Shown here piece by piece: positions 32,001 to 41,003 of a DNA stretch of 64,000 nucleotides. Where the stretch lies: contig SFFV01000001.1 of the NCBI GenBank assembly GCA_004557735.1, positions 124,001 through 188,000 on the forward strand, in the 5' to 3' direction. A model generated the notes under the pieces. The model ran no database searches, was not told the origin of the DNA, and saw only the letters and a list, made by a program, of their open reading frames with translations. How positions within the stretch are numbered: the stretch's first letter is position 1; every line of letters begins with the position of its first letter. This stretch comes from Clostridiales bacterium (GTDB taxonomy: Bacteria; Bacillota; Clostridia; Oscillospirales; Oscillospiraceae). The position numbers were made by a program, and so were the translations under genes.

Positions 32001-33125
32001 GTAAACGTCCCGGTCGGTGATGCCGGTGAGCTGCACGATCTCGGGCGGGATGGGCATTCCGGGATCGACGAACGTTTGAAAGCTCTTCGTCACGACGCCG
32101 CCCTCCACGCGCACCGCGCCGATCTCGGTGATGCGGTGGATGTGGCTGTCCAGCCCCGTCGTTTCAATGTCAAAGCCGACAAAATCGGCGTCGAGCGGAC
32201 GATCGCTCTCCCCGTGGACGGCCGGAAGATCGTCCACGTCGTTGATGTAGTATCCCTCCACGCCGTAGATGACCTTGATGCCGCACTTGGCGCCCGCGTG
32301 CCAGAATTCCGGGAATGCCTGCGCAACGCCGTGGTCGGTCACGGCGATGGCGCGGTGACCCCAGCGCGCCGCCGTTTTCACCGCATCGGTCGGGTCGGTG
32401 AGCGCGTCGAGCGTGGAGTAGCGCGTGTGGAGATGGAGCTCCACGCGCTTGTCCCCTTCGGCGGTATCCTGCCGCTGCGGGGCCGCTTCCCTTGCGATGG
32501 CGGCGACCTCGATCGCCATGTCGTTATCGTAGCGGTTGAAGATCACGTCGCCGCGCACCGTGAGATAGTCCCCAACGCGGATCTTGTCAAGGATCGACGG
32601 ATCGTCGCCCTGGCGAATGTACTTGGAAACGTGGATGCTGCCGGTATAGTCGGTCATATCAAAGCTCAGCACCGCAGCGTTGGTTTTTTGAATCTTCCGG
32701 CTGTCCACGGCAAAGACCTTGCCCGTAACGCTCACCGTGCCGGATTGCAGCGTCAGTTCGGAGATATCCGTTTTATGATCGTTCTTCGGCAGCTTGCCGA
32801 AGAGCACGTCGCGGCTCTCCGCTTTTTTCGGCGCGGGTTTTGCCTCCTTTTTCGGCGGAGCAGCCTTTTTCTCCGCCGGAGCCGCCGCGGGCAGATTGCC
32901 GGTGATCGTCACCTTCGTGAACCCGTATTCCGCCGCAATGCGCCATTCGAGCATGGCGATATCCGCGCCCGTGCCGGGCGCGGCGAACGTGACGGCGATG
33001 TCCATCGTCCGCTTTTCACGCGAGACGAGAACGCTCTGCACCTTTGCCAGTTCCAGACCGCCGCACTTGTCCCGGAGGGAGGCGCAGCAGCCGAACATAT
33101 CCAGAAATTTGACTTCCTGTGCCAT
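29082..33125 (-). CDS. polC: DNA polymerase III alpha subunit, PolC type
   Basis: Replicative DNA polymerase of low-GC Gram-positive type (1347 aa, slightly short for PolC). Order of domains: N-terminal region with a Lys/Ala/Pro linker (about 100-125), OB fold (about 130-210), PHP part 1 (VELHLHTRYS, about 228), and the 3'-5' exonuclease (DFVGFDIETTGLD, about 313) inserted in the PHP domain. Then come the PHP remainder, a zinc-binding module (CPKC ... CPVCG, about 795-845) and the polymerase core with the catalytic PDIDLNFSGEYQ (about 862-873). It starts 3 bp after ispG, with a weak ribosome site. The C-terminus is at DAFGEM. Confidence 0.97.
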   Translation of the reverse strand: MAQEVKFLDMFGCCASLRDKCGGLELAKVQSVLVSREKRTMDIAVTFAAPGTGADIAMLEWRIAAEYGFTKVTITGNLPAAAPAEKKAAPPKKEAKPAPKKAESRDVLFGKLPKNDHKTDISELTLQSGTVSVTGKVFAVDSRKIQKTNAAVLSFDMTDYTGSIHVSKYIRQGDDPSILDKIRVGDYLTVRGDVIFNRYDNDMAIEVAAIAREAAPQRQDTAEGDKRVELHLHTRYSTLDALTDPTDAVKTAARWGHRAIAVTDHGVAQAFPEFWHAGAKCGIKVIYGVEGYYINDVDDLPAVHGESDRPLDADFVGFDIETTGLDSHIHRITEIGAVRVEGGVVTKSFQTFVDPGMPIPPEIVQLTGITDRDVYGAPGEAEAVRAFLEFAGDLPLVAHNAAFDIGFIAAAVKRSGLAFDPVYIDTLPIAQALLKQLKKFKLDIISNALGLPEFNHHRASDDAAVCARIFTTLRPRLADKGAKTLSDAGTLVAELRKSDARRPRHITLLVQNKTGLKNLYELISKSHLEHFRKNPIIPKSLLMQYREGILIGSACEAGEIFDAVVRSRSDAELDRLASFYDYFEIQPLCNNHFLISDGKARDEEDLREFNRRVLALGRRLGKLVVATGDVHFLEPEDEIYRHILMASRKFPDADKPLPLYFKTTDEMLREFSYLGEADCRDVVVTAPNAIADSVESFELLPKELFPPSIPNAAEDLERMVWDKTHELYGENPPELVATRIKEELDAILGRHYEVIYMSAQKLVQNSLEHGYLVGSRGSVGSSLVAYMSGITEVNSLPPHYRCPKCKFTDFENVFMPNGDKYGCGADMPDRVCPVCGAKLAKDGFDIPFETFLGFGGDKVPDIDLNFSGEYQANAHKYTEELFGRDHVFRAGTIGTLAEKTAYGYVKKYLEERGMTVSKAEENRLAAGCVGVKRTTGQHPGGLVIIPQDKDVTDFCPVQHPADDATGGIITTHFEYHSMEANLLKLDELGHDDPTMIRMLEDATGVNAREIPLDDPETMRIFTSPEPLGIADGDPIIGHTGTIGVPEFGTAFTRQMLVDTQPHEFATLVRLSGFSHGTDVWAGNIRDIVVNGIAPTDKCVGCRDDIMLYLIDMGMEPKRAFKFMEAVRKGAIHKGKPWPDGIVEEMQQLGVPEWWIESCRKIQYLFPKAHAVAYVTMAFRIAWFKVHEPLAYYSAYFYRRSQKDGFDAESMLQGIDKCLAKINAIRRNPNATAKEEDLLTTLEAVYEFYRRGFTFAPIDIYKSDSYKFLIEDGCLRPPFVAISGLGGSAAEDLKRAQDSGAQFVSIDDISDACPKVSAAHLDMLRKLGALGNLPESRQVSLFDAFGEM

Positions 33126-33128
33126 GAA

Positions 33129-34178
33129 TCATTTGTTCTCTCTTTCAATAAGTTCCACGAGCGCGTCCGCGAGCTTGTCCGACGCTGCGCGCGCCACCGG
33201 CTCGCCGTGCTTGAAGATGACGCCCTCGCTCCTGCCGCCGGCGATCCCGTAATCGGCGTGGGACGCCTCGCCGGGACCGTTCACGACGCAGCCCATCACG
33301 GCGACCGTTATGTTCCACGGCTTATCGCGCAGCCGCGCCTCGACCTCCTTCGCCGTGCCGATGAGATCGTACTCCGTGCGTCCGCACGAGGGGCAGGATA
33401 CAAACTGCACCCCCTGCCGCAGCCCCAGAGCGCGCAGAAGCTCCCCGCCCGCGCGCGCCTCTTCCTCCGGCGCATCGGTCAGGGAGATGCGGATCGTGTC
33501 GCCGATGCCGTCGAGCAGCAGCGATCCGATGCCCGCGGCGGATTTCAAAATACCGCGCTCCTTCGTCCCGGCCTCCGTGACGCCGATGTGCAGAGGATAA
33601 TCGCACAGCGTCGACAGCAGGCGGTTGGCCTCCACAGTCATGGCGGCGTCGCTCGCCTTGACGCTGATGCAGATATCCTCAAAGCCGCAGTCCTCCAGGA
33701 GCTTCACATGGCCGAGCGCGCTCTCACAGAGAGATTTGGCGCACAGGCCGTATTTTTCGAGCAGGCCTTTTTCCACCGAGCCGGAGTTAACGCCGACGCG
33801 GATCGGCACGCCGCGCTCGCGGCAGGCGTCCGCCACCATGCGTACCCGCTCCGGGGCGCCGATGTTGCCGGGGTTTATGCGGATCTTATCGAACCCCGCC
33901 TCCACCGCGGCGAGGGCGAGCCGGTAATCGAAATGGATATCCGCCACAAGCGGCAGATCGGTGCCCTGCCGGATCTCCGGCAGAGCGCGCGCGGCGAGCC
34001 GGTTGGGTACGGCAAGGCGCACGATCTCGCAGCCTGCGCTCTGCAGCCGCCGAAGCTGCGCGAGCGTGGCGGCAACATCGTCCGTGTGCGTATTCGTCAT
34101 CGACTGCACGGGAATGGGATTCCCGCCGCCGATGGGCACGCCGCGGACATGGATGGTTTTTGTTATCTTTCTTTTCAT
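33129..34178 (-). CDS. ispG: (E)-4-hydroxy-3-methylbut-2-enyl-diphosphate synthase (GcpE)
   Basis: Fe-S enzyme of the MEP isoprenoid pathway that converts MEcPP to HMBPP (349 aa). Seen are VPIGGGNPIPVQSMTNTHTDD at the start in family order, the barrel segments VADIHFDYRLA and RINPGNIG, and the three cluster Cys: SCPSCGRTEYD and GCVVNGPGEA near the C-terminus. It overlaps the rseP stop by 4 bp. Other MEP genes nearby are dxr and, for use of the product, uppS. Confidence 0.97.
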   Translation of the reverse strand: MKRKITKTIHVRGVPIGGGNPIPVQSMTNTHTDDVAATLAQLRRLQSAGCEIVRLAVPNRLAARALPEIRQGTDLPLVADIHFDYRLALAAVEAGFDKIRINPGNIGAPERVRMVADACRERGVPIRVGVNSGSVEKGLLEKYGLCAKSLCESALGHVKLLEDCGFEDICISVKASDAAMTVEANRLLSTLCDYPLHIGVTEAGTKERGILKSAAGIGSLLLDGIGDTIRISLTDAPEEEARAGGELLRALGLRQGVQFVSCPSCGRTEYDLIGTAKEVEARLRDKPWNITVAVMGCVVNGPGEASHADYGIAGGRSEGVIFKHGEPVARAASDKLADALVELIERENK

Positions 34179-35227
34179 CGGCGAAGGATCCTCACGATAT
34201 CGTTGTACATCAAAAGCACCATCAGCCCGATCAGGAGCAGCAGACCGATGTAATGGATATAGCCCTCGATGCGCGGGTCGGGCTTTTTGCCGGTGATCTT
34301 CTCAAAGAGCGAGCTCAGAAGCAGCGTCAGGATATGCCCGCCGTCGAGCGCCGGGAGCGGCAGAAGATTCATCACCGCAAGGTTCACCGCGATGAACGCC
34401 ACAAGAAACACGACGTTCGCAATGCCCTCCGACGCAGACTGTGCGCTCTGTCCGGTCTCGTTGATAATATCCACCATGCCCACAACGCCGGTCATATCCG
34501 ACATGGACGCCTGCCCGGTGAAGAGCTGCACGAGTCCCGTGCGTACCATACGCACAAAGTCCATACAGTTGTAAAAGGAGTATTTCAGCACATTTCCGGC
34601 CGTGGGCGCGGCGACTGCGAAGTTGACGCCGTATTTTTTCACGGTCTGCCCGTTCACCTCGTAGTCCACGGGCACCATATGGTAGTTGTCAAGTTCGATC
34701 CGCTTTCCGCCGCGGAGAATAACAAGGTCGAGATCCCCGTCCTCGTCGGCGGAGGCGTACTGGATAAAGTTGCCGGTGAAGAAGATCCGCTCGCCGTTCA
34801 CGCGGCGGATCTCGTCGCCGGATTGCAGCGTGCCCTCGTAGGGGCAGCCGTCGGCAAAGCCGGCGATGACGGGACTGTTAAAGCCGCCCGCGCCGGCATA
34901 AAGAACGGTCACGAGCACAAGCCCGAGCAGAAAATTCATCGCCGCACCCGCAACGAGGATGAGAAGGCGGCGCCAGACGCTCTGGTTGTTGAACGCCCTC
35001 GGATCGTCCGAGGCTTCCTCCTCCCCTTCCATGGCGCAGAAGCCGCCGATGGGAAAGGCGCGGAGGGAATAGACCGTTTCGCCCCTCTGCTTATGCAGAA
35101 GCTGCGGGCCCATGCCCATGGAAAACTCCGTCACCTTCACGCCGCACGCCTTGGCGACAAGAAAGTGACCCAGCTCATGGACAAAAATCAGAATGCCAAA
35201 TGCCAGAATTGCAAGAACAATGTACAT
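34175..35227 (-). CDS. rseP: RIP metalloprotease RseP (site-2 protease)
   Basis: Membrane zinc protease (350 aa) that cleaves proteins inside the membrane, such as anti-sigma factors or signal-peptide remnants. The catalytic HELGH is at about 18-22 in the first membrane segment, with the second metal ligand in PLPALDGGHIL near the C-terminus. A PDZ domain lies between (about 110-190). Three to four hydrophobic segments. It starts 2 bp after dxr and overlaps ispG by 4 bp. Confidence 0.95.
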   Translation of the reverse strand: MYIVLAILAFGILIFVHELGHFLVAKACGVKVTEFSMGMGPQLLHKQRGETVYSLRAFPIGGFCAMEGEEEASDDPRAFNNQSVWRRLLILVAGAAMNFLLGLVLVTVLYAGAGGFNSPVIAGFADGCPYEGTLQSGDEIRRVNGERIFFTGNFIQYASADEDGDLDLVILRGGKRIELDNYHMVPVDYEVNGQTVKKYGVNFAVAAPTAGNVLKYSFYNCMDFVRMVRTGLVQLFTGQASMSDMTGVVGMVDIINETGQSAQSASEGIANVVFLVAFIAVNLAVMNLLPLPALDGGHILTLLLSSLFEKITGKKPDPRIEGYIHYIGLLLLIGLMVLLMYNDIVRILRR

Positions 35228-35229
35228 AC

Positions 35230-36375
35230 TCAGCCGATCTCCCTGCGGACAAGCTCACGCGCCTGCGCATCCGATGCCAGAATTTCCTCCAGCGTGGGCT
35301 GCGCGATAAACGCCGCGCGCTCCACCGCCGAAGCCACCACACGGTAGATATCATTATACCCGATCCGGTGTCCCAAAAACGCCCCTACCGCGATCTCGTT
35401 GGCCGCCGACAGGACGCACGGCGCCGTGCCGCGCGCTCTCGCGCACTCCATGGCGAGACGGAGGCACGGCAGCTTATCAAGATCGGGGTCTTCAAAATGC
35501 ATGGAGCCGAGCGCGGCAAAATCCATCGGCTTTGCCGCCGATTCCCGCCGCTCGGGATACGTGAGCGCGTACTGGATGGGAAGACCCATGTCCGGCACGC
35601 CGAGCTGCGCAATGACCGTGCCGTCAAGCAGCTCCACCATGGAGTGAATGGCGCTCTCCGGGTGGATGACGACCCGGATCTGGTCGGGCGTCACGGCGAA
35701 AAGATGCATGGCCTCGATGAATTCGAGACCCTTGTTCATCATCGTAGCGCTGTCGATGCTGATTTTCGCGCCCATGCTCCAGTTCGGATGGCGCACGGCG
35801 CGCTCGGGTGTGACGTCCTTTGTCTGCTCGGGCGTCCAGCCGCGGAACGGCCCGCCGGAGCCGGTGAGAAGGATGCGGCGGAGCTCGCTCTTATCGCGTC
35901 CCGCCATGGACTGGAAGATCGCCGAGTGCTCGGAATCGACCGGCAGGATCTCCGCGCCGCAGCGCGCCGCCTCGGCCATGACGATCTCGCCCGCGCACAC
36001 GAGCGTTTCCTTGTTTGCGAGCGCAATGCGCCGCTTCCGACGGATGGCGGCAAGCGTCGGGCGAAGCCCCACGCTGCCGGAAATGCCGGTCACAACGCAG
36101 TCCGCCCCCTCAACGGCGGCGGCGGCGATAAGGGATTCCTCCCCCTCGCCGATCTCAATGTCCGTGTCCGAAAGGCGCTCCCGGAGTTTTTTTGCCGCGG
36201 CGGGGTCCATAACGGAGATGTACTTCGGGCGGAGCTGCCGCGCCTGCTCTTCGAGCCGGTCCACATCCCGCCGCGCCGCGAGCGCGAGCACGGGAATGCC
36301 AAGACGGCCGGCTGCCTGAGCAGTCTGCCGTCCGATGGAGCCGGTGGAGCCTAAAATGGAAATTGCCTTAACCAT
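35230..36375 (-). CDS. dxr: 1-deoxy-D-xylulose 5-phosphate reductoisomerase
   Basis: Second enzyme of the MEP pathway (381 aa), reduces and rearranges DXP to MEP with NADPH. The nucleotide-binding motif SILGSTGSIGRQT (6-18), the catalytic LPVDSEHSAIFQ (about 144-155) and SGGPF/ATMMNKGLEFIEA are present. The C-terminal domain (SAANEIAVGAFL) is complete. It is 12 bp after cdsA in the conserved Firmicute cluster. Confidence 0.97.
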   Translation of the reverse strand: MVKAISILGSTGSIGRQTAQAAGRLGIPVLALAARRDVDRLEEQARQLRPKYISVMDPAAAKKLRERLSDTDIEIGEGEESLIAAAAVEGADCVVTGISGSVGLRPTLAAIRRKRRIALANKETLVCAGEIVMAEAARCGAEILPVDSEHSAIFQSMAGRDKSELRRILLTGSGGPFRGWTPEQTKDVTPERAVRHPNWSMGAKISIDSATMMNKGLEFIEAMHLFAVTPDQIRVVIHPESAIHSMVELLDGTVIAQLGVPDMGLPIQYALTYPERRESAAKPMDFAALGSMHFEDPDLDKLPCLRLAMECARARGTAPCVLSAANEIAVGAFLGHRIGYNDIYRVVASAVERAAFIAQPTLEEILASDAQARELVRREIG

Positions 36376-36387
36376 AAATATCCGTCC

Positions 36388-37269
36388 TTATGCCGAAATC
36401 GCGGGCAGCAGCATCCACAGCTCCGTGAGCGGTGCGAGATAGTACATACTGTCAAACCGGTCGAGCATACCGCCGTGACCGGGGAGGATTTGCCCATAGT
36501 CCTTGATACCGTACTGGCGCTTGAACGCCGAGAACGTCAGATCGCCGAGCTGCGCCACAACGCTGCCAAGCAGACCGAACGCCGCAAGCGAAACGAGATT
36601 GGCGCTCATGCCGCACGCGCGGACAACAACGCCGTACAAAAGCGCCAGCAGCGAACCGCACACCGCGCCGCCGACGCCGCCGGCGACGGTCTTGTGCGGC
36701 GATATGGCCGGGGCGAGCTGCTTTTTGCCGAACGCGCGGCCGCAGAAATACGCGCCCGAGTCGCTCCCGAAGGCGACGACGAACGGCAGGAATGCGCGCA
36801 CGCGTCCGACGAGCCCGTCGTGCGCAATGCGCACGAGCGTGGAGTTGCCTTGCAGCAGTTCCTGAATGGAGATCGTCGTTTCAAACTGCGCGATGCGCAG
36901 CAGCGTGGAGAGCATCATCGGCAGCACGCCGCCCGCGAGCATCGAAATGGCGACCATTTCCATGCTGATCTTGTGCGGCGTGGAAAAGCACGCCATCATC
37001 TCGCACGAGAGGACGAAAAAGAGGAAGAGCAGAATGATCGCCGCCACGCGCAGATCGATCCCGCCGAAAACGGCGATCGCCACGGCAGAGATAATGGAGG
37101 AAACATACAGCCGCTTCGGCGCCTGCCCGATGGCGCAGCGCATAAGCTCAAACGCCGCGAAACCGCAGATAATGGCAATGATGACGCCGAACAGCCAGAT
37201 GGGCGCGAAAAACACGCCCCCGATGAGAAGGGGGACGCCCACAACCGCGGTCAATACTCTTTTTTTCAC
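36388..37269 (-). CDS. cdsA: Phosphatidate cytidylyltransferase
   Basis: Integral membrane enzyme (293 aa, about eight membrane segments) that makes CDP-diacylglycerol from phosphatidic acid and CTP. The family signature is present near the C-terminus as LGDLTFSAFKRQYGIKDYG followed by LPGHGGMLDRFDS. The motif GSDSGAYFCGRAFGKKQL precedes it. The ATG overlaps the uppS stop by 4 bp. Confidence 0.96.
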   Translation of the reverse strand: MKKRVLTAVVGVPLLIGGVFFAPIWLFGVIIAIICGFAAFELMRCAIGQAPKRLYVSSIISAVAIAVFGGIDLRVAAIILLFLFFVLSCEMMACFSTPHKISMEMVAISMLAGGVLPMMLSTLLRIAQFETTISIQELLQGNSTLVRIAHDGLVGRVRAFLPFVVAFGSDSGAYFCGRAFGKKQLAPAISPHKTVAGGVGGAVCGSLLALLYGVVVRACGMSANLVSLAAFGLLGSVVAQLGDLTFSAFKRQYGIKDYGQILPGHGGMLDRFDSMYYLAPLTELWMLLPAISA

Positions 37270-37994
37270 GCTTTAACTCCCCCGAACCGACGGTCGCGGC
37301 GCCGGTACTCCGCGACGGCTTCGTCAATGTCTTTCTCTGAGAAATCCGGCCAGAGCACATCGGTGAAGTAAAGCTCCGAGTAAGCGCTCTCCCACATCAG
37401 GAAATTCGATATACGATATTCCCCGCCCGTGCGGATTATGAGATCGGGGTCGGGGATGCCGGCGGTGTCGAGACAGTCCGCCATCGCCGCCTCGGTGATC
37501 GCCTCGCCGGGGTGCTCCGCGGCAAAGCGGTTCACGGCGCGGACGATCTCATCCCGTCCGCCGTAGTTCAGGCAGACGTTTGCCTGAAAGCAGCCGGGCA
37601 GGCGCGCGGCGATCGCGTCCGTTTTTTCGATAAGCCCCCGGATCGCGGGGGAAAGAGCCGTTGTGTCGCCGAGGATCTTCAGACGGATCCGGTCCTTTTC
37701 CATCTTTTCAACGGATTCGTGCAGATATTTTTCCAGCAGACCCATGATCGCGCCGACTTCCTCGTCTGAGCGCTTCCAGTTTTCCGTGGAAAAGGCATAC
37801 ACCGTCAGATAGTCCATGCCGAGGTTTTTGCAGTATGTCGCAATACGCCGGAACGTCTCCGCGCCGACGGCATGGCCCGCCTTGCGCGGCAGCCCGCGCT
37901 TCTTCGCCCAGCGGCCGTTGCCGTCCATGATAATGGCGATGTGGCGGGGGAGCTTCTCCCCCGCCGCGCCGTTTTTCTCTGCTGCGCCCGCCAT
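37266..37994 (-). CDS. uppS: Isoprenyl (undecaprenyl) diphosphate synthase
   Basis: Cis-prenyltransferase (242 aa) that builds the C55 lipid carrier for peptidoglycan and surface glycans. Motifs: HIAIIMDGNGRWAKKRG (about 17-33, catalytic Asp and Arg), TVYAFSTENWKRS (about 64-76), NYGGRDEIVRA (about 143-153) and RTGGEYRISNF (about 191-201), with a C-terminal LWPDF. The start overlaps the frr stop by one base. Confidence 0.96.
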   Translation of the reverse strand: MAGAAEKNGAAGEKLPRHIAIIMDGNGRWAKKRGLPRKAGHAVGAETFRRIATYCKNLGMDYLTVYAFSTENWKRSDEEVGAIMGLLEKYLHESVEKMEKDRIRLKILGDTTALSPAIRGLIEKTDAIAARLPGCFQANVCLNYGGRDEIVRAVNRFAAEHPGEAITEAAMADCLDTAGIPDPDLIIRTGGEYRISNFLMWESAYSELYFTDVLWPDFSEKDIDEAVAEYRRRDRRFGGVKA

Positions 37995-38545
37995 CAGATC
38001 TCGAAGAGTTCCTTTTCCTTGGCGGCTGTGAGCTTATCGACTTCCTTGATATAGTCGTCGGTCAGCTTCTGCATGTCCTTTTCCAGATCCTTCAGATCGT
38101 CCTCGGTGAGCTCGCCCTTTTTCTGTTCCTTCTTGAACTTATCCATCGCGTCGCGGCGGATGTTGCGCACGGCGACCTTGGCATCCTCGCCGTACTTGCG
38201 CACCTGCTTGGCAAGCTCCTTGCGGCGTTCCTCGGTGAGCTGCGGGAACACAAGGCGGATGACACGCCCGTCGTTCTGCGGATTGATGCCGAGCTCGGAC
38301 GTGAGGATCGCCTTTTCAATGAGCTTGAGCGTGCTGCCGTCCCACGGCTGGATGAGCAGCGTGCGCGCATCGGGGCTGGAAATGGACGCGATCTGGCGGA
38401 TGGGCGTGGGTGTGCCGTAGTAATCGACCTCGATCTGATCGAGCACGGCGGCGTTGGCGCGGCCGGCGCGGACCGTGTCGAACTGGGTGGAGAGAACACT
38501 TGCCGTTTTGATCATGCGGTTTTTAAATTCCTTGATTTCTGCCAT
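37994..38545 (-). CDS. frr: Ribosome recycling factor
   Basis: Releases ribosomes from mRNA after termination together with EF-G (183 aa, the usual length). Family features are RAGRANAAVLDQIEVDYYG in order, the DARTLLIQPWD segment, and VRKYGEDAKVAVRNIRRDA, with a helical coiled C-terminal half. GGGAGG lies 9 bases ahead of the ATG. It is 39 bp after pyrH. Confidence 0.97.
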   Translation of the reverse strand: MAEIKEFKNRMIKTASVLSTQFDTVRAGRANAAVLDQIEVDYYGTPTPIRQIASISSPDARTLLIQPWDGSTLKLIEKAILTSELGINPQNDGRVIRLVFPQLTEERRKELAKQVRKYGEDAKVAVRNIRRDAMDKFKKEQKKGELTEDDLKDLEKDMQKLTDDYIKEVDKLTAAKEKELFEI

Positions 38546-38584
38546 CTTGTATATCCTCCCGGTGTAGTTTTTCCGTTTTTCCTT

Positions 38585-39304
38585 TTAATGAACGAGCGTC
38601 CCGACGGCCTCGCCGCAGGCGGCGCGCAGGATGTTTTCCGGTTTGCACAGCGCGAACACCCGGATGGGGATGCGGTTGTCCATGGCAAGGCACGTCGCCG
38701 TGCTGTCCATGACCGCAAGGCGTTTTTCGAGCACTTCCTCATAGGTGAGAGAGTCGAAGCGCACGGCGCCGGGGTCTTTCTTCGGGTCGGCGCTGTAAAC
38801 GCCGTCCACGTTCTTCGCGAGCAGCACCGCGTCCGCCCCGATGAGCACCGCACGAAGCACCGCGCCCGTATCGGTCGTGAAGAACGGGCTGCCGACGCCG
38901 CCGCCGAACACGACGACCTTGCCGCTGCGGAGATATTCGTCCGCCTTCTCCACGGAGAACGGCTCGCCGATGTGCTGTATCTCCATCGCGGTAAGCACCT
39001 TGGCCTCCACGCCCTGCTGCTGCAATACGTCCTGAAGCGCCAGACAGTTCATGACCGTGGCAAGCATGCCCATATAGTCCGCTCTCCGGCGGTCCATACG
39101 GCCCTCGCCGTTTTTCACGCCGCGCCAGAAATTGCCGCCGCCGACAACGATGCCGACCTCGACGCCCTGCTTTGCGCACTGCGCGACAACGCCGCAGACC
39201 GCGGCCATGACCTTGAAGTCCAGCCCCGTTCCGGCGTCGCCGGAGAGCGCCTCGCCGGAGAGCTTGAGCAGCACGCGCTTGTATGCGATCTTCTTTTCGT
39301 CCAT
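38585..39304 (-). CDS. pyrH: UMP kinase
   Basis: Phosphorylates UMP to UDP (239 aa, amino-acid-kinase fold). Clear features are VLLKLSGEALSGDAGTGLD, VGGGNFWRG, MDRRRADYMGMLATVMN, FGGGVGSPFFTTDT and AKNVDGVYSADPKKD. A strong GGAGGAG ribosome site precedes the ATG. rpsB and tsf, usual neighbours upstream in Firmicutes, are replaced here by a beta-CASP nuclease gene 24 bp ahead. Confidence 0.97.
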   Translation of the reverse strand: MDEKKIAYKRVLLKLSGEALSGDAGTGLDFKVMAAVCGVVAQCAKQGVEVGIVVGGGNFWRGVKNGEGRMDRRRADYMGMLATVMNCLALQDVLQQQGVEAKVLTAMEIQHIGEPFSVEKADEYLRSGKVVVFGGGVGSPFFTTDTGAVLRAVLIGADAVLLAKNVDGVYSADPKKDPGAVRFDSLTYEEVLEKRLAVMDSTATCLAMDNRIPIRVFALCKPENILRAACGEAVGTLVH

Positions 39305-39328
39305 GGGTTTCTCCTCCCTTTGTGCGGA

Positions 39329-40933
39329 TCAGCGATATTTTTTGAGAAGCTCCTCCACGTCCGAAAGGAAGTGTTTGAGCGTTTTGTTCGGTCTGCCGCG
39401 GCTCGCGCGGATAAGCGAAAGCAGCGCTTCCCCGGCGGCGGCGAGCTTCTGGTAAAGGCCGCTTGCCGTCTCGCCGGAGGCGGTCTCCGCCTTTTTGATC
39501 GGCACGCCCTTCGGGCAGGCGAGGAATTTCCCCTCGGCAAGGTCAAACACCGTGCCGCTGTAGGGCGCGAACGCCTTGTAGCCGTGCTCGGTCTCGAGAT
39601 AGCTCGCGAACGCGTCCGTCACGGTGTCCTCGCCGTGGTTTACAAACACGAGCTTCGGTTTGTTCTCAAAGCCGGCGAGCCACGCGGTGAGCCCGTCGCG
39701 GTCGGCGTGGCCGCTCTTGCCGGGCAGGAAGCCGACCTCGCAGTTGACCTCGATATCCTCGCCGAAGAGCTTTACGTGTTTTTCGCCGTCATAGAGCTTG
39801 CGGCCGAGCGTCCCCTCCGCCTGATAGCCGACGAAGAGCACCGTGCTCTCCTTCCTCCAGAGGTTGTGCTTGAGATGGTGGCGGATGCGTCCCGCCTCGC
39901 ACATGCCGCTCGCCGAGAGGATGACCTTCGGCTCGGGGTTTTCGTTGATGGCCTTGGAATCCTCGCTCGAAACCGAAATGCGGATGCCGTCCGACCAGAT
40001 GGGGTTGATCCCGGCGTCCACAAGAGCGCGGGTCTCCTCGTCGAAGCATTCGTGCCCGCACTGGAGATAGATTGCCGTTGCCTCGTTCGCCATGGGGCTG
40101 TCCACATAGACGGGGAAACCGTCGTGGCCGGTGACGAGCTTCTTCTCACGGATTTCGCGGATGTAATAGAGCATCTCCTGCGTGCGTCCGACGGCGAACG
40201 ACGGGATGACGAGATTGCCGCCGCGGTCGAGCGTGCGCTGAATGTAATCGGCAAGCAGTTTGACCGGCGGAACATGGCGGTCGTGCAGACGGTCGCCGTA
40301 GGTCGATTCGATCATAACATAGTCCGCGTCCGCGACCGTTTCCGGCACGTTGCGGATGATGGGCTGGTTGAGATTGCCGAGATCTCCGCTGAACACCATT
40401 TTGCGCTCCACGCCGTTTTCGGTCAGAAAGACCTCGATGCAGGCGCTGCCAAGCAGATGGCACACGTCGCTGAAGCGGACGGTAAAATGTTCGCCGACCT
40501 GCACCAGCTCGTGATAGCTCACCGGGCGCAGATGTGCGATGGCGGCCTCGGCGTCGTCAAGCGTGTAGACCGGCTCATACTCCGGCCCGCCGGAGCGGCG
40601 GCTCTTGCGGTTGCGCCATTCGGCCTCGCTCTCCTGAATATGCGCGCTGTCGCGAAGCATGATGCGGCAGAGATCGCATGTCTCGTGCGTGGCATAGATG
40701 GGACCGTCGAACCCGTTTTTGAAAAGCAGCGGCAGATTGCCGGAGTGGTCAATGTGCGCGTGGGTCAAAAAGACAAAGTCGATCTCCCCCGCCGCCACCG
40801 GCAGCTTCTGGTTTTCGAAGATATCCTTCCCCTGCTCCATACCGCAGTCGACAAGGCCGCGGTTATTTCCGCACTCGATGAGCGTGCAGCTGCCCGTGAC
40901 TTCGTGTGTCGCGCCCAAAAAGGTAACTTTCAT
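39329..40933 (-). CDS. Beta-CASP metallo-beta-lactamase-fold ribonuclease
   Basis: A 534-aa protein of the metallo-beta-lactamase/beta-CASP family (RNA-processing nucleases related to CPSF73 and YsnB-like proteins). The zinc motif THAHIDHSG (about 73-81) and the beta-CASP motifs (IPSFAVGRTQEMLYYI, SASGMCEAGRIRHHL, SGHADRDGL) are complete, so it should be an active hydrolase. Start at 40933 with GGGAG ahead; the ORF is open further upstream but without a ribosome site. It heads the long transcript through pyrH to the AlkD-like gene. Confidence 0.9.
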   Translation of the reverse strand: MKVTFLGATHEVTGSCTLIECGNNRGLVDCGMEQGKDIFENQKLPVAAGEIDFVFLTHAHIDHSGNLPLLFKNGFDGPIYATHETCDLCRIMLRDSAHIQESEAEWRNRKSRRSGGPEYEPVYTLDDAEAAIAHLRPVSYHELVQVGEHFTVRFSDVCHLLGSACIEVFLTENGVERKMVFSGDLGNLNQPIIRNVPETVADADYVMIESTYGDRLHDRHVPPVKLLADYIQRTLDRGGNLVIPSFAVGRTQEMLYYIREIREKKLVTGHDGFPVYVDSPMANEATAIYLQCGHECFDEETRALVDAGINPIWSDGIRISVSSEDSKAINENPEPKVILSASGMCEAGRIRHHLKHNLWRKESTVLFVGYQAEGTLGRKLYDGEKHVKLFGEDIEVNCEVGFLPGKSGHADRDGLTAWLAGFENKPKLVFVNHGEDTVTDAFASYLETEHGYKAFAPYSGTVFDLAEGKFLACPKGVPIKKAETASGETASGLYQKLAAAGEALLSLIRASRGRPNKTLKHFLSDVEELLKKYR

Positions 40934-41003
40934 AGTGAACTCCCGTATCTCGGCTCTTCCCTTGCCGTTCGGTGAAGAGAAGCCCCCTATTTTCACGGAG
41001 AAT